From Sphingomonas sp. dw_22 (GTDB lineage: Bacteria; Pseudomonadota; Alphaproteobacteria; Sphingomonadales; Sphingomonadaceae): a stretch of DNA of 52,105 nucleotides. Shown in pieces: positions 8,016 to 19,649 of the stretch (position 1 is its first letter; every line of letters starts with the position of its first letter). The notes below the pieces were generated by a model. That model was not told the origin of the DNA and did no database searches. It saw only the letters and a list, made by a program, of their open reading frames with translations. A program made the translations under genes and the position numbers. The stretch lies in NCBI RefSeq assembly GCF_018449795.1, contig NZ_JAAVVE010000029.1, forward strand, positions 1 to 52,105. The letters run 5' to 3'.

Positions 8016-8833
8016 TTGATGCTCCGGCGGATCTGGGCGAGGCGCGCCATCGCCCTGGGGATAACGGGTCCGCCGCAATTGACCAGCGCGCGCGGGAAGG
8101 CGGCTTGGGTCACCTTGCTGCCGATATGGCGAAGCGCCTCGGTGCGGAGCTGGTTGGCGCGCGAGGACTGGTCGCGGCCGACTTCATCTGGGACGAGCAT
8201 CACCCGCGGCGGATCGGCGACGACATGCTCGATCGGCAGATAGCCGGTGAATTTGAGGCCGTAATGCGCGGCGTGGTTCGAGAAGCCGGTGCGGGTCAGC
8301 ATGTCATCGAGCAACGTGCCGCTGCCCGAGACGAGATTGCCGCCGATCCACAGCAGGGCAGGGGTCTTGGCACCCGGCCATGCCGTCGCCGCGAGCGCCC
8401 GGTCGATCCGCGCATTGATCGCCTTGCCGCCCTCGACCGCGCCCACGGCGGCGGCGAGCTCGGTCACCTGCGCCTTGCTGCGCTCGATCGTCATCGGCAT
8501 GTCGAGATAGAGCGTCTTCAGCCCCGCGCGGGCGAACGCCTCGCGCGTCGAGGGCGCGGTGAAGCTGCTGGCGACCACCAGATCGGGCTGCATCGCGATG
8601 ATCTCCTCGGCCGTCCCGCGATTGGCGTGGAAGCGGCGGGCGGTGTCGAGCGGGATCGAAGTCGCCATCGGATCCTGCGAATAATGGCTGATCGAGGCGA
8701 TGCGCGCGGGCGGCACCAGCTCGATCAGCACCGCGTCGGCGCAGGGGTTCATCGATACGATGCCCCCGCCGCCCTGCGACGGAGGCGCCGCGCATCCCGC
8801 GGCCATCAGGCAGAGGAGCGCGGCACCGCGCAT
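8012..8833 (-). CDS. btuF: Periplasmic cobalamin-binding lipoprotein (BtuF-like)
   Basis: Delivers substrate to the permease. 273 residues from ATG 8833, which shares one base with the stop of btuB (TGATG). A TTG one codon earlier is possible but less likely. A short signal ends in a lipobox (CLMAAGC), so it is probably a lipoprotein. The cluster A periplasmic-binding fold is recognisable: VSMNPCADAVLIEL, PDLVVASSFT, then a long connecting helix and PALLWIGGNLVSGSGTLLDDM. The domain spans nearly the whole chain. Function is assigned from fold plus operon position behind a cobalamin riboswitch. Confidence 0.82.
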   Translation of the reverse strand: MRGAALLCLMAAGCAAPPSQGGGGIVSMNPCADAVLIELVPPARIASISHYSQDPMATSIPLDTARRFHANRGTAEEIIAMQPDLVVASSFTAPSTREAFARAGLKTLYLDMPMTIERSKAQVTELAAAVGAVEGGKAINARIDRALAATAWPGAKTPALLWIGGNLVSGSGTLLDDMLTRTGFSNHAAHYGLKFTGYLPIEHVVADPPRVMLVPDEVGRDQSSRANQLRTEALRHIGSKVTQAAFPRALVNCGGPVIPRAMARLAQIRRSIK

Positions 8834-10707
8834 CAATCGAACTTGAGCCGCATGCCGCCATAGGCCGCGCGGCCCATCGTGCCATAGCCCGAGACGGTCT
8901 GGTATTTTTCGTCGAACAAATTCTCGACGCGGCCATAGACTTCGATCCGATCGGTGACCGGATAGGCCGCGCGGATGCCGGCGAGCGTATAGCCCTCCAG
9001 CCGCGTGAAATTGCCCGCATCGTCGAAGCTGTCGCCTACCACCAGCACTGTGCCGCCCAGGCTCAGGCCGAAGCCGAAGCGGTAATCCGCCGAGATGCTG
9101 CCGGCGTCCTGGGGACGGCGGGCGAGGTCGTTGCCGAAATTGGCGCCGGGCGAACGGTTCTCCGCATCCGCGTGCGTATAGGCGCCGCGCAGCGACAGTC
9201 CGGTGACAGGGGTGGCGACCAGCTCCAGTTCGACGCCCTCGGCGCGCGCCCTGGCGACGTTCAGATATTTGGACGTGCCCAGGTCGAAATCGATCTGGTT
9301 GTCGGTGTCGCGGTGGAACCAGGTCGCCTTGGCGGTCACGCCGGGCAGGATGCGCTGCTCGGCGCCCAGTTCATAGCTTTTGGCGGTCTCGGGTCGCAGC
9401 TTGTCGTAGCCGTAGAAGCTGAAGAGCTGGTAGAGCGTCGGCGCCTTGAAGCCCTCGCCATAGCTGGCGTGGAGGCGCGTCCCCGCGATCGGCTCGATCG
9501 CCGCGCTGGCGCCGAAGCTGGTGTGGCCGCCGAAATCGCGATGGTCGTCGTGGCGGATGCCGGCGTTGAGGCTCGCCCAGGAGACCGGGTTCGCGATCAG
9601 CTCGCCATAGAAGCTGGTGATGCCGGTCGATTCGCGGAGGCTCCCGTCGAAATAGCGGCTGTTCTCATGCTCGGCGCCGAATACCGCGCGATAGCCCTGC
9701 GCCAGTTCGGCATCGCCCTGATATTCATAGCGCTCGCTGCGCCCCCGGCCGAAGAAGCTGGGCTCGGCGCCGAACGCAGGATCGTAATTGTCGCGATTGA
9801 TGTCGGCGATGGTGAAGGCCAGCCGGTTGTGGAACCTGCCGCCGAACAGGTCTGCCTTCAGCCCGGCATAGCCGTACAGTTCCTGCGCCTTTGCGTATTC
9901 GGCGTCGTCGGCGAGGATGTAGTCGGGCGCGGGGAAGCCGTCGAGATCGGCCTTGCTGTCGGCATAATAGCCGCGCAGGTCGAGCGAGACATTGTCGACG
10001 ATCCTGACGCTCAGCTGGCCGGTCGCGCCGAACTGGCGATAGCCGTCGGGCTCGGTGCCCGAGGCAGCGGCCGAGATGCCGTCGGTGGTGGTGTAGCCCG
10101 CCGTCAGCGCGCCCGAGAGGCGGTCATTGCCCGCCGAGACGCCGGCGGTGCCGCTGAACGTGCCGAACGATCCGCCCTCGGCATTGCCGCGAAAGCTCAG
10201 CCCCTGGCTGCCGTCGCGCGTGACGACGTTGACGACGCCGCCGATCGCCTGGCTGCCCCAGACCACCGAGTTCGGCCCGCGCAGCACCTCGACGCGCTCG
10301 GCCGAGCCCGCGAGCAGGTTGGCGAAGTCGAAGCCGCCGCCGGGCGAGGAGGGGTCGTTGACCCGCACGCCGTCGATCAGAACCAGCGTCTGCTCCGCCT
10401 CGGCGCCGCGGATGCGGACGCTGGTGAGCGTGCCCAGCCCGCCGTTGCGCGACACGGTGACGCCTGGGACGGTGGCGAGCAGGTCGGAGAGCACCATCGT
10501 CTGGCGCTGCTCGATCTCGGCCCGCTGGAACACGGTGACCGAGCGTGAGACTTCGTCGAGCGGCTGCGGCACGCCGCTGGCGACCACGACGATGTCGCGA
10601 TCGACCCTTTCGTCGGCGACGATGATCTGGTCGTCGGTCTGCGCGTGGGCGATCGCAGGTGGCAGCAGCGCCGCCGATGCGATCAGGAGATACTTGAACT
10701 TCTGCAT
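8833..10707 (-). CDS. btuB: TonB-dependent vitamin B12 receptor (BtuB-like)
   Basis: Outer-membrane receptor that takes up cobalamin using TonB energy. 624 residues from ATG 10707, with a signal peptide (MQKFKYLLIASAALLPPAIA). A Ton-box-like DRDIVVVASG is followed by the plug (LSDLLATVPGV, VRIRGAEAEQTLVLIDGVRVN, ERVEVLRGPNSVVWGSQAIGGVVNVVT) and a 22-strand-type barrel ending in the aromatic-terminal strand MRLKFD. The length is near that of BtuB and shorter than most sphingomonad receptors. The start lies about 115 bp beyond the end of the cobalamin riboswitch, which directly supports the substrate. Confidence 0.9.
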   Translation of the reverse strand: MQKFKYLLIASAALLPPAIAHAQTDDQIIVADERVDRDIVVVASGVPQPLDEVSRSVTVFQRAEIEQRQTMVLSDLLATVPGVTVSRNGGLGTLTSVRIRGAEAEQTLVLIDGVRVNDPSSPGGGFDFANLLAGSAERVEVLRGPNSVVWGSQAIGGVVNVVTRDGSQGLSFRGNAEGGSFGTFSGTAGVSAGNDRLSGALTAGYTTTDGISAAASGTEPDGYRQFGATGQLSVRIVDNVSLDLRGYYADSKADLDGFPAPDYILADDAEYAKAQELYGYAGLKADLFGGRFHNRLAFTIADINRDNYDPAFGAEPSFFGRGRSERYEYQGDAELAQGYRAVFGAEHENSRYFDGSLRESTGITSFYGELIANPVSWASLNAGIRHDDHRDFGGHTSFGASAAIEPIAGTRLHASYGEGFKAPTLYQLFSFYGYDKLRPETAKSYELGAEQRILPGVTAKATWFHRDTDNQIDFDLGTSKYLNVARARAEGVELELVATPVTGLSLRGAYTHADAENRSPGANFGNDLARRPQDAGSISADYRFGFGLSLGGTVLVVGDSFDDAGNFTRLEGYTLAGIRAAYPVTDRIEVYGRVENLFDEKYQTVSGYGTMGRAAYGGMRLKFD

Positions 10708-10766
10708 TGCAAGACACCCTTTCGAAGGATCGCCTTGCCGGAATTGGCGCGGCGACCCGGTGTCGC

Positions 10767-10814
10767 TCGCGCGGGGGAATCCCCCCGTCCGCCCGGTGCA
10801 CCCCGCCCGCGCGA
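10767..10814 (-). promoter_or_regulatory. Candidate riboswitch expression-platform hairpin
   Basis: Between the riboswitch core and btuB, the arms TCGCGCGGG (minus strand, 10814-10806) and CCCGCGCGA (10775-10767) can form a 9-bp stem. No T-run follows, so control through RNA folding, translation or Rho is more likely than a classic intrinsic terminator. The role is inferred from position only. Confidence 0.4.
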
Positions 10815-10821
10815 AGGAATC

Positions 10822-11000
10822 GACTGTGGCGGGCAGGTCTCCTGGCTCCCGGGTCGCCGCCGGACGTGCCGCCTTCCCGAGGCACAGGCCCCAGTGGCAT
10901 CGTGGCACGCCGGCTATCCGGTTACAGTTGCGGGGGCAGCCTCGGGCTTCAACCGAGTTCCCTTTTTCATCCCCCTGGCAGGGGACACCCGTCACGCGCC
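10822..11000 (-). ncRNA. Cobalamin riboswitch
   Basis: On the minus strand the conserved elements appear in order and spacing: GATGAAAAAGGGAA, then CCCGAGGCTGCCCCCGCAAC followed by TGTAA, a variable stem with GCCACTGGGGCCTG, and the 3' box GAGCCAGGAGACCTGCC. This is the classic AdoCbl-type B12 riboswitch. It precedes btuB-btuF-btuC-btuD in the same direction and should shut them off when cobalamin is plentiful. Edges are approximate. Confidence 0.95.
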
Positions 11001-11063
11001 TGCCCTAGCGCCGATTGCCGCAGCGCGGCAACCCCCGGGGCTTCAGGGCGGAAAGGGCTATGT

Positions 11064-11495
11064 CTAAGCCGCTCGCTCGTTCGCAGCAGGAATCGCGCGG
11101 GGGGCACCGGCGGCCGAATCGGCCACGGCGAGATGCTTCATCCGGCCTTCGACATGGCCGCCCAGCTCGATCGTGATCGTCTGATATTCGACGTCGCCGA
11201 TGATCCGCGCGCTGCGCTCGACGGTGAGCTGCTTCGCCCGCACCGCGCCTTCGATCGTACCGGCGATCCGCGCCGTCTCGGCGGTGACGTTGCCGAGGAT
11301 CCGGCTCTCGGCGCCCTGCACCAGGTTGCCGCACGCCACATCGCCTTCGATTCGCCCGTCGATATGCAGGTCGGCCGTGGCGGTGACGTTGCCGCTGACG
11401 GCCACGTCGGCGCCGAATACCGAGAACATGCCGCGCTTGCCCGTGGCACCCGATTGCGATGCCGTCGCGGCACGGTTGCGATTGCCGTTGAACAT
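11064..11495 (-). CDS. Bactofilin (polymer-forming cytoskeletal protein)
   Basis: 143 residues from ATG 11495, with GGGAG about 9 nt upstream. It has the single bactofilin (DUF583) beta-helix domain, roughly residues 22-120, made of short repeats such as ADLHIDGRIEGDV, AGTIEGAVRAKQLTVE and ARIIGDVEYQTITIELGGHVEGRM, flanked by disordered Ser/Ala-rich tails. Bactofilins polymerise without nucleotide and act in cell shape, stalk or surface assembly; the role here is not evident from neighbours. It ends just before the cobalamin riboswitch and is divergent from the ribosomal cluster. Confidence 0.92.
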   Translation of the reverse strand: MFNGNRNRAATASQSGATGKRGMFSVFGADVAVSGNVTATADLHIDGRIEGDVACGNLVQGAESRILGNVTAETARIAGTIEGAVRAKQLTVERSARIIGDVEYQTITIELGGHVEGRMKHLAVADSAAGAPRAIPAANERAA

Positions 11496-11647
11496 GGTTG
11501 CGCTCCCCGATCGGCTGTCCCGAATCCCTGCCGCCGATTAGCACGGCGCGGGCGCCGGGCGGACTCGAAAAAGCGGTGCCGCCATGCTATATGGGGGCAG
11601 GGCCGGGACGCCCGCTCCAGGTCGGGAAACGCCCTGCCGCCGGGCGG

Positions 11648-11676
11648 TTGACCGGGCGGCGGCGCAACGCTATAGG
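11648..11676 (+). promoter_or_regulatory. Candidate sigma-70 promoter of the rpsL (str) operon
   Basis: TTGACC at 11648-11653, a 17-bp spacer, and TATAGG at 11671-11676. A start near 11683 would give a leader of about 195 nt before rpsL that holds the short ORF and hairpin described next. It is the best promoter match in the 380-bp gap between bactofilin and rpsL. Confidence 0.5.
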
Positions 11677-11752
11677 CGCCCCGTTCCACGACGGGCCGGT
11701 CTCCGGCCGCAAACGCCTGTGGAACAAAGAGCTGAACGTTGCTGGAGACGCA

Positions 11753-11815
11753 ATGGCCCGGGGGGTCGCAGACACCCGGGGCCTTTTCGTATTCTGTAGA
11801 GATTTGATTTCGTAA
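11753..11815 (+). CDS. Possible 20-residue leader peptide upstream of rpsL
   Basis: ATG at 11753 with GGAG 7 nt upstream, 20 codons, TAA at 11813-11815. The coding stretch runs straight through the hairpin and T-run at 11755-11787, so ribosomes on it would melt the terminator. The peptide begins MARGVADTRG and has no run of a single amino acid, so classic amino-acid attenuation is not suggested. It could be chance, but the Shine-Dalgarno and placement are unusually good. Confidence 0.4.
   Translation: MARGVADTRGLFVFCRDLIS
11755..11787 (+). terminator. Terminator-like hairpin in the rpsL leader
   Basis: Arms GGCCCGGGGGGT and ACACCCGGGGCC around a 5-nt loop pair at 10 of 12 positions and are followed by TTTT. 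It is about 90 bp ahead of rpsL, downstream of the likely promoter, so it would act as an attenuator rather than end an upstream gene; the upstream gene is on the other strand. Confidence 0.55.
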
Positions 11816-11878
11816 AGAGTCTGGGCTCCAGCAAAGTAACCGCCGGAAAATTCCGGTAACGAAAAGGTGAAGGGCTTC

Positions 11879-12250
11879 ATGCCGACGATTAACCAGCTGG
11901 TCCGCAAGGGCCGCGAACCGCAGAAGGCCAAGTCGAAGGTTCCTGCGATGGAGCAGAACCCGCAGAAGCGCGGCGTTTGCACTCGTGTCTATACCACGAC
12001 CCCGAAGAAGCCGAACTCGGCGCTCCGCAAGGTGGCCAAGGTCCGCCTGACCAACCAGCGCGAAGTCATCAGCTATATTCCGGGCGAAGGCCACAATCTG
12101 CAGGAGCACTCGGTTGTGCTCATCCGCGGCGGCCGTGTTCGCGATCTTCCCGGCGTTCGCTACCACGTCCTGCGCGGCGTGCTCGATACGCAGGGTGTGA
12201 AGGATCGCCGCCAGTCGCGTTCCAAGTACGGCGCTAAGCGTCCGAAGTAA
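11879..12250 (+). CDS. rpsL: 30S ribosomal protein S12
   Basis: 123 residues, the standard length, from ATG 11879; an in-frame GTG 12 bp upstream is rejected because [11 protein letters not shown] is the family N-terminus. The decoding-centre loop [17 protein letters not shown] carries Lys at the classic streptomycin position, and [11 protein letters not shown] follows, so no resistance change is seen. First gene of the str operon rpsL-rpsG-fusA-tuf; its leader holds a hairpin and short ORF that may regulate it. Confidence 0.98.
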   Translation: MPTINQLVRKGREPQKAKSKVPAMEQNPQKRGVCTRVYTTTPKKPNSALRKVAKVRLTNQREVISYIPGEGHNLQEHSVVLIRGGRVRDLPGVRYHVLRGVLDTQGVKDRRQSRSKYGAKRPK

Positions 12251-12331
12251 GCCGGCCGGCTTTGCCAACCGACGCAAGTCGGACCGCGAAATGCCGACCC
12301 TCGAATGGCTGAAGTTTAGAAGGAAGATCCA

Positions 12332-12802
12332 ATGGCTCGTCGTCGTCGTCCCGAAAAGCGGGAAATCCTGCCTGATCCTGTTTACGGGGATGAGGTTCTC
12401 ACCAAGTTCATGAATTCGGTCATGCTGGACGGCAAGAAGTCCGTGGCCGAGGGCATCGTCTATTCGGCGCTCGAAACCGTCGAGCAGCGCGCCAAGCGCG
12501 AGCCGCTCGGCGTGTTCCACGATGCGCTGAACAACATCAAGCCGGGCATCGAGGTCCGCAGCCGCCGCGTCGGCGGTGCGACCTATCAGGTTCCGGTCGA
12601 AGTCCGTCCGGAGCGTGCCCAGGCGCTGGCGATCCGCTGGCTGATCACCTCGGCCCGCAATCGCAGCGAGCACACCATGTCGGCCCGCCTCTCGGGCGAG
12701 CTGATGGATGCGGCGAACAATCGCGGCAACGCCGTGAAGAAGCGCGAAGACACGCACCGCATGGCGGAAGCGAACCGCGCGTTCAGCCACTACCGCTGGT
12801 AA
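12332..12802 (+). CDS. rpsG: 30S ribosomal protein S7
   Basis: 156 residues from ATG 12332 with GAAGGAAG just upstream. The S7 landmarks [15 protein letters not shown] and [16 protein letters not shown] are present, and it ends in SHYRW as in other alphaproteobacteria. S7 starts assembly of the 30S head and, in E. coli, represses its own operon. It lies 81 bp after rpsL. Directly after the stop, a 15-bp unit is repeated in tandem (12801-12830, one mismatch), followed by a perfect hairpin before fusA. Confidence 0.98.
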   Translation: MARRRRPEKREILPDPVYGDEVLTKFMNSVMLDGKKSVAEGIVYSALETVEQRAKREPLGVFHDALNNIKPGIEVRSRRVGGATYQVPVEVRPERAQALAIRWLITSARNRSEHTMSARLSGELMDAANNRGNAVKKREDTHRMAEANRAFSHYRW

Positions 12803-12850
12803 GGCTGGCGCCGGCAAGGCTGGCGCCGGTAATTTCAGTACCTATATCCT

Positions 12851-12875
12851 GGGGAGCCGCCCAAAGCGGCTCCCC
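12851..12875 (+). promoter_or_regulatory. Perfect hairpin between rpsG and fusA
   Basis: GGGGAGCCGC / GCGGCTCCCC, 10 bp, with a 5-nt CCAAA loop, ending 23 nt before the fusA ATG. No T-run follows, so it is not a standard terminator. It may be a processing or partial-termination element, or a protein site; in E. coli S7 regulates this spacing region (role here inferred). Confidence 0.45.
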
Positions 12876-12898
12876 GCATCGCTAAGGAAGCACCGACC

Positions 12899-14974
<2,076 letters not shown>

Positions 14975-15052
14975 TCCGAAATGAGTCGCTAAGGGGCCGC
15001 GTTCGCGTGGCGCCCTGACCGGCCGCGAAATTGATCTAGAAGGTAGGAAACA

Positions 15053-16246
<1,194 letters not shown>

Positions 16247-16265
16247 GCTGAAGTAAAAAGCCAGG

Positions 16266-16312
16266 CCGCTCGGCACCCCGAAGAAAAAGGGGTGTCGGGC
16301 GGTTGCTTTTTT
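16266..16312 (+). terminator. Intrinsic terminator after tuf
   Basis: A 14-position stem (CCGCTCGGCACCCC / GGGGTGTCGGGCGG, with two G-U pairs) encloses a 9-nt purine loop and is followed by TTGC and six T. Ends the str operon and separates it from rpsJ. Confidence 0.88.
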
Positions 16313-16363
16313 ATGAGGGCAGCTGTAATGGCCCGCCCTTCGGTTTTAGGTTTAACAGCAAGA

Positions 16364-16379
16364 ACCTCGGCAACGAGGT
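16364..16379 (+). promoter_or_regulatory. Small GNRA-loop hairpin in the rpsJ leader
   Basis: ACCTCG / CGAGGT with a GCAA tetraloop, ending 24 nt before the rpsJ start. Tetraloops of this class are often RNA-contact sites; a regulatory role is only inferred. The tuf-rpsJ gap (16247-16403) otherwise holds the tuf terminator and no gene. Confidence 0.35.
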
Positions 16380-16403
16380 CCGCTCTTTCGCATCGGCAGG
16401 ACC

Positions 16404-16715
16404 ATGGAAACGCAGAATATCCGCATTCGCCTGAAGGCGTTCGATCATCGCGTGCTCGATCAGGCGACCGGCGACATCGCCGACACCGCCCGACGTACCG
16501 GCGCTCTCATCCGTGGTCCGATCCCGTTGCCGACGCGGATCGAGAAGTTCACGGTCAACCGTGGTCCGCACATCGACAAGAAGTCGCGCGAGCAGTTCGA
16601 AGTCCGCACCTACAAGCGTATGCTGGATATCGTGCAGCCGACCCCGCAGACGGTCGACGCGCTGATGAAGCTGGACCTCGCGGCCGGCGTCGATGTCGAG
16701 ATCAAGCTGGCGTAA
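16404..16715 (+). CDS. rpsJ: 30S ribosomal protein S10
   Basis: 103 residues from ATG 16404 with AGGA just upstream. Family signature [26 protein letters not shown] is distributed across residues 39-66, and it ends in the [11 protein letters not shown] strand. S10 also serves as NusE in antitermination. Unusually for an S10 operon, an intrinsic terminator follows 12 bp after the stop and rplC begins 381 bp later, so rpsJ may be largely a single-gene unit. Confidence 0.98.
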   Translation: METQNIRIRLKAFDHRVLDQATGDIADTARRTGALIRGPIPLPTRIEKFTVNRGPHIDKKSREQFEVRTYKRMLDIVQPTPQTVDALMKLDLAAGVDVEIKLA

Positions 16716-16727
16716 GCCGGTTTGCTG

Positions 16728-16753
16728 AAATCCCCGCGAAGGCGGGGATTTTT
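16728..16753 (+). terminator. Intrinsic terminator after rpsJ
   Basis: A perfect 10-bp stem AAATCCCCGC / GCGGGGATTT with a GAAG loop, running into five T. It lies inside what is normally one S10 operon, implying that rplC onward has its own promoter or depends on read-through. Confidence 0.85.
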
Positions 16754-17096
16754 CGTCTCCCTCCCATCTTGCGACCAATGGCTGCATGGAAGGGTAGACA
16801 AGGAAGCGAAGCTGACGTATTGGCCCGCCTCCACATGAGATTCGCGATTCCCGTTTGAACGGATTCGCATCGTCCCTCGACCGGATCATCCCGATCCAAC
16901 GCAAGGGAATTGAGCCACAGGCTCTACGAGATAGGGATACCGCCGGCCTCCTCACGGAGAACCGGGCCTGCGTCCCCCGTCGTTTCCGCTCTCGGGCGGG
17001 AATTCAGCCCAGACGGGGGCTCGCATCATATTTTGGGCTGAGGCACGCACCCGAGGGAATGGTCCCGAGGGTGCCTCTGTATGGGAGCATTGGATC
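16754..17096 (+). other. 343-bp gap between rpsJ terminator and rplC (leader region)
   Basis: No credible gene: the open frames here lack start signals and resemble no protein. A promoter for rplC onward should lie here, but I find no convincing -35/-10 pair; TTGAGC at 16910 has only a weak -10 partner. The last 60 bp form a structured leader listed separately. Confidence 0.5.
17040..17077 (+). promoter_or_regulatory. Structured leader hairpin upstream of rplC
   Basis: GCACCC (17047-17052) pairs with GGGTGC (17069-17074) and GGGA (17055-17058) with TCCC (17063-17066), separated by a symmetric GA/GA internal loop and closed by an ATGG loop. An alternative outer stem, GAGGCAC (17040-17046) with GTGCCTC (17071-17077), competes with it. 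It ends about 20 nt before the rplC start. Tandem G-A loops are common in ribosomal-protein binding sites, so an autogenous control site is a fair inference. Confidence 0.5.
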
Positions 17097-17855
17097 ATGC
17101 GCACTGGCGTGATCGCGAAGAAACTGGGGATGACCCGCCTGTTCCAGGACGACGGCCGCCACGTGCCGGTCACCGTCCTGGCGCTCGAAGGCGTTCAGGT
17201 CGTCTCCGTCCGCGAGAAGGATCGTGACGGCTACACGGCCGTCCAGCTCGGCGCCGGCACGGCGAAGAGCAAGAATGTCGCCAAGCCACAGCGCGGCCAG
17301 TTCGGCAAGGCCGAGGTGGAGCCCAAGGCGGTTCTCGCCGAGTTCCGAGTCGATGCGGACGGCCTGCTCGAAGTTGGTGCCGAGATTTCGGCCGACCATT
17401 ATGTCGCCGGCCAGTATGTCGATATCCAGGGCAAGACCCAGGGCAAGGGCTTTGCGGGCGGCATGAAGCGTTGGGGCTTCGGCGGTCTGCGCGCCACCCA
17501 CGGCGTCTCGGTCTCGCACCGTTCGCTCGGCTCGACCGGTCAGCGCCAGGATCCGGGCAAGGTCTTCAAGAACAAGAAGATGGCCGGCCATATGGGTGAC
17601 AAGTTCCGCACCCAGCAGAATCTCGAGATCGTCGGCACCGACGTCGAGCGCGGCCTGATCTTCGTGAAGGGCTCCGTGCCCGGCTCGAAGGGTGGCTGGC
17701 TGTTCGTCAAGGACGCGGTGAAGGTCGCGCGCCACGCCGACGCGCCGTTCCCGGCCGGCCTGAAGCAGGTCGCCAACAACAACGACACCGCCCCCGCAGA
17801 GACGCCCGCCGAGGACGTTGCCGCGGTCGAGGCGACCGAAGGCCAGGAGGGCTGA
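17097..17855 (+). CDS. rplC: 50S ribosomal protein L3
   Basis: 252 residues, longer than the roughly 210 of E. coli because of an acidic Ala/Glu/Thr-rich tail of about 25 residues after [12 protein letters not shown]-terminus [16 protein letters not shown] and the core [13 protein letters not shown] are typical; the loop reaching the peptidyl-transferase centre carries the [18 protein letters not shown] motif with the methylated-Gln region. It heads a tightly packed series down to rpsQ; GGGAG lies about 11 nt upstream of the ATG. Confidence 0.97.
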   Translation: MRTGVIAKKLGMTRLFQDDGRHVPVTVLALEGVQVVSVREKDRDGYTAVQLGAGTAKSKNVAKPQRGQFGKAEVEPKAVLAEFRVDADGLLEVGAEISADHYVAGQYVDIQGKTQGKGFAGGMKRWGFGGLRATHGVSVSHRSLGSTGQRQDPGKVFKNKKMAGHMGDKFRTQQNLEIVGTDVERGLIFVKGSVPGSKGGWLFVKDAVKVARHADAPFPAGLKQVANNNDTAPAETPAEDVAAVEATEGQEG

Positions 17856-17857
17856 AC

Positions 17858-18481
17858 GTGAAGGTCAAGGTACAGACCCTCGACGCCAAGGCTGGCGGCG
17901 ACATCGAGCTCAACGACGCGATCTTCGCCGTCGAGCCGCGCGCCGACATCCTGCACCGCGTCGTCACCTGGCAGCTCGAGAAGCGCCGCGAGACCGCTCG
18001 CGGCACCCGCGAGCGTGCCGATGTCGCCCGCACGGGCAAGAAGTTCGGCCGCCAGAAGGGCGGCGGCACGGCCCGTCACGGCGATCGCCGCGCTCCCGTC
18101 TTCGTCGGCGGCGGCAAGGCGCACGGCGCCCGCGTCCGCGACTTCAATCCGTCGCTGAACAAGAAGATCCGCGCGCTCGGCCTCAAGATGGCTCTCAGCA
18201 GCCATGCCAAGGCGGGCTCGCTGATCGTCCTGGACAATCTGACGGTCGACGGCGCCAAGACCAAGGCGCTCAAGGGCAGCTTCGAGAAGCTGGGCCTGGG
18301 CAAGACCCTGGTGATCGACGGCGACACCGTCGAGAACAGCTTCGCGCTGGCCGCCGGCAACCTGCACAAGATCAACGTGCTGCCGGCCATCGGCGCCAAC
18401 GTCTATGACATCCTGAAGCACGACACGCTGGTCCTGACCCGCGCTGCCGTCGAGAAGCTGGAGGCGCGCTTCAATGGCTAA
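17858..18481 (+). CDS. rplD: 50S ribosomal protein L4
   Basis: 207 residues, starting at GTG 17858 two bases after the rplC stop with AGGAGG upstream. The tunnel-lining loop is visible around [30 protein letters not shown], here spread over residues 53-82. In E. coli L4 represses this operon; whether it binds the structured leader before rplC is worth testing. It overlaps rplW by 8 bp. Confidence 0.97.
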   Translation: MKVKVQTLDAKAGGDIELNDAIFAVEPRADILHRVVTWQLEKRRETARGTRERADVARTGKKFGRQKGGGTARHGDRRAPVFVGGGKAHGARVRDFNPSLNKKIRALGLKMALSSHAKAGSLIVLDNLTVDGAKTKALKGSFEKLGLGKTLVIDGDTVENSFALAAGNLHKINVLPAIGANVYDILKHDTLVLTRAAVEKLEARFNG

Positions 18482-18788
18482 GAAGCCCATCAAGGCCGTC
18501 GACAACCGTCATTATGACGTGATCGTCGCGCCGCACATCACCGAAAAGTCGACGCTCGTCTCGGAGCACAACGCCGTTGTGTTCAAGGTCGCCGGCGACG
18601 CCACCAAGCCCGAGATCAAGGCCGCCGTCGAAGCGCTGTTCTCGGTCAAGGTCACCGGCGTCAACACGATCGTCCAGAAGGGCAAGACCAAGAAGTGGAA
18701 GGGCGCCCCCTACAAGCGCTCGGACATGAAGAAAGCGATCGTGACGCTCGCCGACGGCGACCAGATCGACGTGACGACGGGAATCTGA
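18474..18788 (+). CDS. rplW: 50S ribosomal protein L23
   Basis: 104 residues; the ATG lies inside the last codons of rpl[20 protein letters not shown] and the [15 protein letters not shown] strand are diagnostic. L23 sits at the tunnel exit and docks trigger factor and SRP. Standard length and no unusual feature. Confidence 0.97.
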   Translation: MAKKPIKAVDNRHYDVIVAPHITEKSTLVSEHNAVVFKVAGDATKPEIKAAVEALFSVKVTGVNTIVQKGKTKKWKGAPYKRSDMKKAIVTLADGDQIDVTTGI

Positions 18789-18792
18789 GGCG

Positions 18793-19644
18793 ATGGCACT
18801 CAAGCATTATAATCCGACGTCTCCGGCCCGCCGCGGCCTGATCCTTATCGACCGTTCGGGCCTGTTCAAGGGTCGTCCGGTCAAGGCGCTGACCGAAGGC
18901 AAGACGAAGACCGGCGGCCGCAACAACAAGGGCCATGTCACGTCGCGCGGCATCGCCGGCGGCCACAAGCAGCGCTATCGCATCGTCGATTTCAAGCGCC
19001 GTCTGTGGGACGTCGAGGGCACGGTCGAGCGGATCGAATATGATCCCAACCGCACCGCGTTCATCGCGCTCGTCAACTATGGCGACACGCCCGAGGGCAA
19101 GGCCAACGTCGCGTACATCATCGCGCCGCAGCGCCTCGCTGTCGGCGACAAGGTGATCGCGTCGAAGAAGACCGACGTGAAGCCGGGCAACGCCATGGAG
19201 CTGGGCTCGATGCCGGTCGGCACCATCGTCCACAATGTGGAGATGAAGCCGGGCAAGGGCGGCCAGATCGCCCGTTCGGCCGGCACCTATGTGCAGGTCG
19301 TTGGTCGCGATCGCGGCATGGTGATCGTTCGCCTGAACTCGGGCGAACAGCGCTACATCCACTCGAATTGCATGGCGACGGTCGGTGCGGTGTCCAACCC
19401 GGACAACCAGAACACCAACCTCGGCAAGGCCGGCCGCAATCGCTGGCTGGGCAAGCGTCCGCTGACCCGCGGCGTCGCCAAGAACCCGGTCGACCACCCG
19501 CATGGTGGTGGTGAAGGCCGGACCTCGGGCGGCCGTCATCCGGTCACCCCGTGGGGCAAGCCGACCAAGGGTGCGCGCACCCGCCACAACAAGGCGACGG
19601 ACAAGATGATTATCCGTTCGCGCCACGCCAAGAAGAAGGGCTAA
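18793..19644 (+). CDS. rplB: 50S ribosomal protein L2
   Basis: 283 residues. The primary rRNA-binding core and the C-terminal [18 protein letters not shown] loop, with the His needed at the peptidyl-transferase centre, are intact, followed by [19 protein letters not shown]. The start ATG 18793 follows rplW by 4 bp. Normal length for the class and no oddity. Confidence 0.98.
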   Translation: MALKHYNPTSPARRGLILIDRSGLFKGRPVKALTEGKTKTGGRNNKGHVTSRGIAGGHKQRYRIVDFKRRLWDVEGTVERIEYDPNRTAFIALVNYGDTPEGKANVAYIIAPQRLAVGDKVIASKKTDVKPGNAMELGSMPVGTIVHNVEMKPGKGGQIARSAGTYVQVVGRDRGMVIVRLNSGEQRYIHSNCMATVGAVSNPDNQNTNLGKAGRNRWLGKRPLTRGVAKNPVDHPHGGGEGRTSGGRHPVTPWGKPTKGARTRHNKATDKMIIRSRHAKKKG

Positions 19645-19649
19645 CCGCC

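Noticed and set aside
8260..8300. GGTTCGA motif as a tRNA T-arm
   Set aside because: It lies inside btuF coding sequence and no cloverleaf can be drawn around it; no tRNA was found in the window.
12801..12830. 15-bp tandem duplication after rpsG
   Set aside because: Two copies only, partly over the stop codon; probably a replication slip without function. Mentioned in the rpsG entry.
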